64,000 nt of DNA from Paramicrobacterium sp051513965 (GTDB taxonomy: Bacteria; Actinomycetota; Actinomycetes; Actinomycetales; Microbacteriaceae). Shown here in pieces: positions 59,091 to 64,000 of the stretch. How positions within the stretch are numbered: the first letter of the stretch is position 1; each line of letters starts with the position of its first letter. The stretch covers positions 2,170,001 through 2,234,000 of the forward strand of contig NZ_CP195847.1 of assembly GCF_051513965.1 (NCBI RefSeq), written 5' to 3'. The notes beneath the pieces are model-generated. The model saw only the letters and a program-made list of their open reading frames with translations. It was not told where the DNA came from and ran no database searches. The position numbers and the translations under genes are program-made.

Positions 59091-59591
59091 ATGTCGCGAA
59101 CATGCTCTATCGAAGGATGCGCTCGACCTCACCTCGCGCGAGGGTGGTGCGCCACCCACTACCAGCGGTGGCGCACCACCGGGTCGCCAGGAGGCCCGGA
59201 ACTACTCCGAACCCCTAGCGATCCGGCGCGTGAAGCGAAGAAGTGCACTCGATGCGGGGAGAACAAACCGCTCGCGGAGTTCTACGCGGAGAAGCGCAAT
59301 CGCGACGGGCGTACCTCGCACTGCAAGACGTGCTGGGAGATCGGGCAGCGCGGTGCCCGCATGATCCGCAAGTACGGCATCACCGAAGAGCATCATGCGG
59401 CGATGCTGTCGGCACAGGACGGGAAGTGCCCGATCTGCGATCGGTCAGTCCCCCTGGTAATCGACCACTGCCACCGAACCGGGAAGGTGCGCGCATTGCT
59501 GTGCGACCGATGCAACCGGCTACTCGGGGTCGCTGACGATGACCGGACACTCCTGGCGCGTGCGATCGAGTTTCTCAATCAGCACACGTAA
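59091..59591 (+). CDS. Recombination endonuclease VII-type HNH nuclease
   Basis: 166 residues. The N-terminal Cys/His segment (CSIEGCARPHLARGWCATHY) resembles a zinc finger, followed by CTRCGENKPLAEFY. The endonuclease VII core is CPICDRSVPLVIDHCHRTGKVRALLCDRCN. Sits between capsid and connector genes with its own terminator, as free-standing homing-type nucleases often do. Confidence 0.85.
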   Translation: MSRTCSIEGCARPHLARGWCATHYQRWRTTGSPGGPELLRTPSDPAREAKKCTRCGENKPLAEFYAEKRNRDGRTSHCKTCWEIGQRGARMIRKYGITEEHHAAMLSAQDGKCPICDRSVPLVIDHCHRTGKVRALLCDRCNRLLGVADDDRTLLARAIEFLNQHT

Positions 59592-59602
59592 CCATCACTT
59601 CG

Positions 59603-59628
59603 AAGGCCTCCGCACAGTCGGGGGCCTT
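59603..59628 (+). terminator. Terminator after the endonuclease VII gene
   Basis: AAGGCCTCCG pairs with CGGGGGCCTT (10 bp, one G-T pair), loop CACAGT, then TTTT. Confidence 0.72.
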
Positions 59629-59652
59629 TTGCATTCCCGAGGAGGAAACAGC

Positions 59653-59865
59653 ATGCACAAGGTCACCGCCCCTGTGAAGGGGTTCACTGGCACTGTCGTC
59701 GGCGTGAACTTCGCTGATGGTGTGGGCGAGACGGGCGACGCGGCACAGCTCGCGTACTTCCGCCGTCAGGGTTACACCGTCGAGGAGAAGCCGAAGCGGG
59801 CCAAGAAGACGACGGAGCCCAAGGGCACCGTCGAGGAGAAGCCGAAGTCTGAGGGCTCGGAGTAG
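59653..59865 (+). CDS. Small head-region protein, paralogue of 60020-60241
   Basis: 70 residues after AGGAGG. KVTAPVKGFTGTVVGVNFADGVGE then LAYFRRQGYTVEE, and a Lys/Glu tail. It aligns with the gene after the tRNA-Tyr (M-x-K-x-T-x-P start, G-V-x-F-x-DGV, F-x6-VE). Beta-rich; a head or connector accessory protein (inference). Confidence 0.62.
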   Translation: MHKVTAPVKGFTGTVVGVNFADGVGETGDAAQLAYFRRQGYTVEEKPKRAKKTTEPKGTVEEKPKSEGSE

Positions 59866-59920
59866 ATGTGACCGCGTGGCCTGCTGGGTGTCCATTCCCC
59901 TGGCAGGCCGCGCACCACAT

Positions 59921-59999
59921 GGCGTGTAGCCCATGGCGGGCACGGCGGCTGTAAACCGCCCGACGTTAGTCACCGCAGGTTCGATTCCTGCACACGCTA
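59921..59999 (+). tRNA. tRNA-Tyr (anticodon GTA)
   Basis: Acceptor GGCGTGT/ACACGCT (one G-T pair), D-stem GCCC/GGGC with a very short loop, anticodon arm GGCGG-CTGTAAA-CCGCC. Class II variable arm GAC-GTTA-GTC, T-arm GCAGG-TTCGATT-CCTGC, discriminator A. No CCA is encoded. The long variable arm and GTA anticodon both say Tyr. Confidence 0.8.
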
Positions 60000-60019
60000 C
60001 GCATTCTTGGGAGGGAATC

Positions 60020-60241
60020 ATGTACAAGATCACGCATCCGCGACCGCAGGCGGGCCGTCAGGTGGAGTTCGGGGTGGACTTCACGGATGGTGTCGCGTTG
60101 GTGTCGTCGTTGCATCCTGTGCGGTTGCAGGCGTTCAAGCAGCACCGGTTCCGGGTGGAACCTGTCTGTGAGCTCGTCGGCACTGACTCGGGTGAGGAAC
60201 CGAAACCGCGTAAGCCTGCACCGAAGAAGCGGGGCAAGTGA
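60020..60241 (+). CDS. Small head-region protein, paralogue of 59653-59865
   Basis: 73 residues after GGGAGGG. KITHPRPQAGRQVEFGVDFTDG, then LQAFKQHRFRVE and a Lys/Pro-rich basic tail. Shares its plan with the protein before the tRNA-Tyr, so the pair looks like a duplication with the tRNA between. TGATG overlap with the connector gene. Confidence 0.62.
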   Translation: MYKITHPRPQAGRQVEFGVDFTDGVALVSSLHPVRLQAFKQHRFRVEPVCELVGTDSGEEPKPRKPAPKKRGK

Positions 60242-60669
60242 TGGCACAGCGCACCTACGCCACACCATCTGACTACTTCGACTTCCTCGACGGTGATGTT
60301 CCCGATCCGATCCCTGACGAGAAGCAGCTGAATGCGATGCTCCGCCGCGCATCCACTGTCATTGACGGGCGACTCCGACTCTCCGTGTACGACACAGACG
60401 AAGACGGTTACCCGACTGACGCGGACGTTTCCGACGCCCTCAAGGAAGCCACCTGCGCACAGGCGGCATGGTTCGAAGAAACCGACGACGTCACAGGTGC
60501 CGATTCACAATCCGGTGTCGTGAAGATCGGTTCCGTCTCCCTCGGTGGGTCTGGGGTGTCTGGTGGCGCATCCAACAACCGGTCAGCAGCTGATTCCCGG
60601 ATCTCCCCAGAAGCGGTCGAGATTCTCCGCAACGCAGGACTGCTGACGACCGCTGTCTCCCACTGGTAG
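60241..60669 (+). CDS. Head-tail connector (gp6/gp15-like adaptor)
   Basis: 142 residues: TYATPSDYFDFLDG, LNAMLRRASTVIDGRLRL, DALKEATCAQAAWFEE, and a C-terminal ISPEAVEILRNAGLL. This helical plan is that of DNA-packaging/head-tail connector proteins of siphoviruses. Starts the connector cluster. Confidence 0.76.
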   Translation: MAQRTYATPSDYFDFLDGDVPDPIPDEKQLNAMLRRASTVIDGRLRLSVYDTDEDGYPTDADVSDALKEATCAQAAWFEETDDVTGADSQSGVVKIGSVSLGGSGVSGGASNNRSAADSRISPEAVEILRNAGLLTTAVSHW

Positions 60670-60678
60670 GAGGTGCTC

Positions 60679-61023
60679 ATGCCCCGGCTGAGGAAGAAGC
60701 ATCTCCCCCATAGGGTGACCATTTCCAGGCTCCTCGGTGAAGGCGCAAACGGTGAAGTATGGGCCGACGAAACCGATGTTCCCGCATATGTGGAGCAGAA
60801 GACCCGACTCGTTGTTGACCGGCGCTCCACATCCCCCACAGCAGGGCAGGAAGTGACATCGTCCACGTTCGTTGTCCTGCTCACACAAGACGATGTTGTG
60901 CCCCGGTGCCGCATCACCGTGTGGGAGGGAACACAACGGCAACGCACATCCGAGGTCATCACCTCGGACTTCTTCGACTACAAGTCACGCACTCCGAACT
61001 ATTGCGAGTGCTATCTCGAGTGA
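60679..61023 (+). CDS. Head-closure (stopper) protein
   Basis: 114 residues after GGAGGTG. All-beta composition (LPHRVTISRLLGE, RRSTSPTAGQEVTSSTFVVL) resembling SPP1 gp16/HK97 gp-type head-closure proteins. Assignment mainly from gene order. Confidence 0.66.
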   Translation: MPRLRKKHLPHRVTISRLLGEGANGEVWADETDVPAYVEQKTRLVVDRRSTSPTAGQEVTSSTFVVLLTQDDVVPRCRITVWEGTQRQRTSEVITSDFFDYKSRTPNYCECYLE

Positions 61024-61032
61024 GGTGATCGT

Positions 61033-61386
61033 ATGGGCTACCGCGCCTCAGTGCAGTTCACGAACAACCTGGGCAAGATCGCGGACGACGTCGATACTCA
61101 CCTCCGCACCGGGCTCGCCGCCGCCGGCGAACGACTGCTGGCGTTGTCGAGTGAGCAGGTGCCGTTCGATGAGGGCACACTGTCGGGTTCTGGTTCCGTG
61201 TCCACCCCGATCGGCACAGCTGAGCCGACCGTTGAGGTGATCTATGACACCCCGTATGCGGCCCGGTTGCATGAGCACCCTGAGTACAACTTCCAGGGCG
61301 GACGCAAGGGCAAGTACGTGGAAGACCCTGCAGCGGAACACAAGACGGAGCTTGGGGACATTATTCGGAAGGAGATCACGAAGTGA
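61033..61386 (+). CDS. HK97 gp10-like tail-completion protein
   Basis: 117 residues: LGKIADDVDTHLRTGLAAAG, VPFDEGTLSGSGSV, VIYDTPYAARLHEHPEYNF. The 'VPFDEGTLxxSG' and 'YAxxxHE' words are typical of HK97 gp10-like proteins. Stop overlaps the next start. Confidence 0.78.
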   Translation: MGYRASVQFTNNLGKIADDVDTHLRTGLAAAGERLLALSSEQVPFDEGTLSGSGSVSTPIGTAEPTVEVIYDTPYAARLHEHPEYNFQGGRKGKYVEDPAAEHKTELGDIIRKEITK

Positions 61387-61793
61387 CTCCTGAGAAACAG
61401 TTGCGGGTGGCGCTCGCGCACATCCTGAACGATCACGGTCTCGGCGTGTACAGCACCAACGGCATTTACTCACCCACAGATCCAGGAGTCTTCACCGACG
61501 GCAAGCACCCGACGTTGCTGGATGATTTCACGTCCCTGTCGTCGTCACCGTCCGTGCGTGAAGGACGCGCGAACAAACTCTTCCGGGTGCAGTTCTACAC
61601 CCGACGCAAAGGCGACACGGAAGACGTCGAACAGTGGGCGCATGACCTCGCACAGGTGCTCGACCACAAAGAGTACTTCCCGAACATTCTCGGCATCTCG
61701 TGGGCGGAGGAGTTCTCCCGCCTCTACTTCGACGAAGACACGCAGGACCGTGTCGCGGTGTCTGTGAACTACAGCTTCCGCGGACGCGTCTAA
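61383..61793 (+). CDS. Tail terminator protein
   Basis: 136 residues from GTG 61383. LFRVQFYTRRKGDTEDVEQW, HDLAQVLDHKEYFPNILGIS and the final beta strand DRVAVSVNYSFRGRV fit the tail-terminator/minor tail family placed before the tail tube. The 69-bp gap after it has two small hairpins (CCCCT/AGGGG and CCGCTGGCCAGCGG). Confidence 0.7.
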   Translation: MTPEKQLRVALAHILNDHGLGVYSTNGIYSPTDPGVFTDGKHPTLLDDFTSLSSSPSVREGRANKLFRVQFYTRRKGDTEDVEQWAHDLAQVLDHKEYFPNILGISWAEEFSRLYFDEDTQDRVAVSVNYSFRGRV

Positions 61794-61862
61794 TCCTAGA
61801 CCGCCCCTCCAGATGAGGGGTCACCGCTGGCCAGCGGCAATCCCCACAACAAAGGAGACGAA

Positions 61863-62612
61863 ATGGCTGACACAACTCTCTATGACACGACGAAGCCGAC
61901 CGACGGTTCTCTCGCGCTCGCGCATCAGCGGATCCTCCGCATCAAGCGCAACGGCGTATTCGAGAACGTCACAGGTGACGTCAACAACCTTGCCCTGAAC
62001 CCGACACCGATCACCGTTGCACGTGAGGTGTACGGTACGAAGGGCCGCGACTCGAGCGAGATCGTTGGGTACAACTTCGCGCCGACGTTCACCTGTGAAG
62101 CTGTCCGTGACCCGGAAACAAAGCAGATCATCGTCACTCAGCCGTGGCTCTCTGAGCTGATCCGCAAGGGGTACGCGGAAGGCGCAGACAACCGTGTTGA
62201 GGCGCAGATCTTCGACGCGTTCGATGAGAACCTTCCTGCGTTCCAGGGTCAGTTCTCTGTCGCTGTCGCGGAAGCGAACACGGGCTACGCCGACAAGATG
62301 GTGTACTCGTTCACTCTGTCGAACTTCGGTGTCGTCGATCAGATCACGTCCCCGATCGTGTCGGACGGTAAGCCGGTTCTCGAGTCGGCTCTCCCCGGCG
62401 GTCAGGCTGCAGGGGCACAGGTCGCGATCCGTGGCTACAAGTTCACTGGTGCGACCGGTGTCGACTTCGGTGCAACCGCCGCGGATGACTTCCTCGTCGT
62501 TGACGACCAGACGCTGATCGCTGTCATCCCGACCGGTGTGACTGGTGCGACCACAATCAAGGTCACGAACGACGCTGGCGCATCCGAGACGCTGAATTAC
62601 ACAGCGGCCTAA
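61863..62612 (+). CDS. Major tail (tube) protein with C-terminal Ig-like IPT/TIG domain
   Basis: 249 residues. Tube domain ~1-165 (RILRIKRNGVFENVTGDVNN, VYSFTLSNFGVVDQI). The C-terminal ~80 residues (PVLESALPGGQAAGAQVAIR, GYKFTGATGVDFG, LIAVIPTGVTGATTIKVTND) read as an IPT/TIG immunoglobulin fold, probably displayed on the tail surface. AAAGGAG upstream. Confidence 0.85.
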   Translation: MADTTLYDTTKPTDGSLALAHQRILRIKRNGVFENVTGDVNNLALNPTPITVAREVYGTKGRDSSEIVGYNFAPTFTCEAVRDPETKQIIVTQPWLSELIRKGYAEGADNRVEAQIFDAFDENLPAFQGQFSVAVAEANTGYADKMVYSFTLSNFGVVDQITSPIVSDGKPVLESALPGGQAAGAQVAIRGYKFTGATGVDFGATAADDFLVVDDQTLIAVIPTGVTGATTIKVTNDAGASETLNYTAA

Positions 62613-62632
62613 GTCGAGGGAGGCAGGGAACC

Positions 62633-63163
62633 TTGACAGTATCCGCTGAGCAGGTCAAACGAGATCTGCATCTCACAGTCGAGGGGGCGGGCGACCCGTT
62701 TATCGTGTCGCCCCTCCCCGGCTGGGCAGGCATGGCACTCACCGAACAGTACCTCGGCATCGCCGCCGGCCAAATACCCGCAACGGGCATGGAAACACTG
62801 CTCATGCACGCCGTCGACGGTGTCACGGCAGATAAGGAGTGGGTCGAGGACGGCCCCGTGTACACGGACATTCAGAACCGCCTCTCTCTCGCGGAAGCGC
62901 AAGACGTGCTCATTCCCGCGATGCTGTGGCAGACAGTGCTCGGCATGAAAGGTGTCCGCCTCTACCTGGACGAGGGCGGGGGTGACCGTGGCGGTGTAAA
63001 AGCGCTGTGGTCCCTGGTGTCGACTTTGGGCGGCTCGAGCTCGCTGATATCGCCCGCTTCGGCATTGGAGACCCTGATCCAGTCACAGGTAGGTACCCAA
63101 CGTATGTCTTCCCCCCAGAGTGGCGACAAGCCCGGGAAGAAGCCGCAAGACAGACAGTCGTAA
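62633..63163 (+). CDS. Tail assembly chaperone (short form, gpG-like)
   Basis: 176 residues from TTG 62633 after GGGAGG. Located between tail tube and tape measure, where phages encode chaperones that coat the tape measure. The C-terminal ~45 residues are low-complexity Ser/Gly/Gln. The long overlap with another frame starting near 63001 indicates a programmed shift. Confidence 0.78.
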   Translation: MTVSAEQVKRDLHLTVEGAGDPFIVSPLPGWAGMALTEQYLGIAAGQIPATGMETLLMHAVDGVTADKEWVEDGPVYTDIQNRLSLAEAQDVLIPAMLWQTVLGMKGVRLYLDEGGGDRGGVKALWSLVSTLGGSSSLISPASALETLIQSQVGTQRMSSPQSGDKPGKKPQDRQS

Positions 63164-63519
63164 AAGCAGAACCGGACGGGTTGACGGGCCGGGAGCTGTG
63201 GGAGCTTCTGCTTCCTGAGTTCTTCGGTGAAGTCGAACTCGATCTGAACCAACACAACTTGATATCGGACATCGACCGCGCTCTTGAGGTGCGGTCGTGG
63301 CATTTCATCCGCAGCGCGTGTTTGCGCCTTCTAGACGTTGAGTCCTCGTGGGCTGGGAAGCAGGTTCGAGATGTCGTTCGACGCCGGCGCACTGATCTTC
63401 AAGATTCAGGCTCAGGGGGCTCAGGTCTTCAAGCAGGATCTGGCCCAGGCGGACCAGGCTATGCAGAAGGTGGAGAAGACCTCCGCCGGCGCGGCCTCAA
63501 AGCTGTCCAAGACTGGTAA
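62999..63519 (+). CDS. Tail assembly chaperone extension (gpT-like) reached by -1 frameshift
   Basis: The -1 frame relative to the short chaperone is open from 62986 and reads as a real protein: GVDFGRLELADIARFGIGDP, YPTYVFPPEWRQAREEAAR, ELWELLLPEFFGEVELDL. Slippage on AAAA in GTAAAAG (62996-63002) would join it to the short form without a new start. Upstream of 62986 the frame has a stop, so the shift must lie at or after this point. It ends 149 bases inside the tape-measure gene. Confidence 0.68.
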
Positions 63520-64000
63520 GGAGATCGACGAGACTTCCCGTAAGTCGAAGGAAGCTGCCCCGAAGATCAAGACCTTTGGTGAGAAGGTCAGGGAGTCAGA
63601 GTCTGAACTGAACACGTTCGGCTCGACTCTCGTCGGTGTCGGTGCCGCGTTCGCCACTGTCACTGGGTTGACGGCGAAGGCTGCTGTTGATTGGGAGACG
63701 GCGTGGGCGGGTGTCACGAAAACCGTCGATGGCACACCGGAGCAGATGAAGGCCGTCGAGGATGGGTTGCGGGGTCTCGCTAAGGAACTCCCCGCATCGC
63801 ATGACGAGATCGCGGCGGTTGCTGAGGCTGCGGGACAGTTGGGCATCAAGACTGGGTCGGTCGTTGACTTCACAAAGACGATGATCGATCTGGGTGAGAC
63901 CACGAACCTGTCAGCTGATGAGGCGGCGACGGCGCTTGCCCGGTTCATGAACGTGATGGGCACGTCACAGGGCGATGTGGACCGGCTCGGTTCGTCTGTG
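63371..64000 (+). CDS. Tape measure protein (N-terminal part, runs off right edge)
   Basis: 210 codons visible. MSFDAGALIFKIQAQGAQVF, Lys/Ala-rich coiled coil, then hydrophobic LVGVGAAFATVTGLTAKAAV and the phage_min_tail family words WETAWAGVTKTVDGT, VAEAAGQLGIKTG and ARFMNVMGTS. It sets tail length and is ejected with DNA. It overlaps the chaperone extension in another frame. Confidence 0.9.
   Translation, partial: MSFDAGALIFKIQAQGAQVFKQDLAQADQAMQKVEKTSAGAASKLSKTGKEIDETSRKSKEAAPKIKTFGEKVRESESELNTFGSTLVGVGAAFATVTGLTAKAAVDWETAWAGVTKTVDGTPEQMKAVEDGLRGLAKELPASHDEIAAVAEAAGQLGIKTGSVVDFTKTMIDLGETTNLSADEAATALARFMNVMGTSQGDVDRLGSSV

Larger units (their letters stand above)
34412..64000. mobile_element. 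Siphovirus-type prophage (left ~29.6 kb; continues past right edge)
   Basis: Starts at the tRNA-derived att core and integrase. It is ordered as immunity switch, structured RNA, recombination/replication, small-gene module, terminase, head, connector and tail, and is cut in the tape-measure gene. Phage genes overlap by 1-8 bases and run rightwards except the integrase, the repressor and one gene at 51840. A lysis module and the right att site must lie outside the window. Confidence 0.95.

Noticed and set aside
57541..59103. 520-codon minus-strand open frame
   Set aside because: Antisense to scaffold and capsid genes; no protein-like motifs and no promoter context.

Overview
The window looks like the chromosome of a high-GC actinobacterium, most likely a Microbacterium-like member of the Microbacteriaceae. 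The reasons are high GC, frequent GTG starts, a DtxR-type iron box, two actinobacterial LexA boxes (TCGAAC-N4-GTTCGA type), a DUF4916 NUDIX protein, a DUF222/HNH gene and an actinobacterial-size Lhr helicase. Positions 1 to about 34.4 kb are host chromosome. From 34412 to the right edge lies the left ~29.6 kb of a tailed (siphovirus-type) prophage.

Host part. Positions 1-13.5 kb form one glycan-utilisation locus: a GH20 hexosaminidase (cut by the left edge), a GH5 beta-mannosidase/mannanase-like enzyme, two ABC sugar permeases, a lipoprotein sugar-binding protein, a GH92 alpha-mannosidase, a LacI-family regulator and a GH38 alpha-mannosidase. A shared 16-bp palindrome close to ACTATAYCGNTTTAGT precedes every transcription unit, so the locus reads as a single LacI regulon. 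The enzyme set fits stepwise breakdown of high-mannose N-glycans. No ATPase subunit is present. After this come membrane proteins, a NUDIX-like protein, an alpha/beta hydrolase, a LexA-boxed DUF222/HNH gene, a three-gene secreted operon (lipoprotein, PKD-domain protein, paralogous lipoprotein), lhr and a Nei-type glycosylase, an iron-boxed siderophore-interacting protein, a nucleoside hydrolase, a HAD phosphatase, small DUF proteins, a 666-residue orphan and a MetE-like protein.

Prophage. The left boundary is the last ~25 bases of a tRNA gene (probably tRNA-Ser, minus strand) beside a tyrosine integrase, so the intact tRNA should lie beyond the right edge. Next come a divergent repressor/Cro-like switch, an excisionase-like gene and a ~600-nt gene-free, heavily folded stretch ending in a tRNA-like 3' domain; this is a candidate giant ornate phage RNA. 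The early/replication module (37.3-47.7 kb) has a YqaJ-type exonuclease with a Rad52-like annealing protein, a resolvase-like nuclease, a helicase-methyltransferase fusion, a C5 methyltransferase carrying a second long reading frame inside it, an HNH nuclease, a replication initiator with an internal iteron/hairpin origin, and SSB. A run of small translationally coupled genes follows (47.7-51.7 kb). The late module (52.3 kb to the edge) has terminase, portal, minor capsid, scaffold, capsid, endonuclease VII, connectors, tail tube with an Ig-like domain, frameshifted tail chaperones and tape measure, with a tRNA-Trp and a tRNA-Tyr placed between structural genes.

Functions are assigned by reading motifs; no database search was possible. 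Small phage genes without a recognised family are named only by what is visible.
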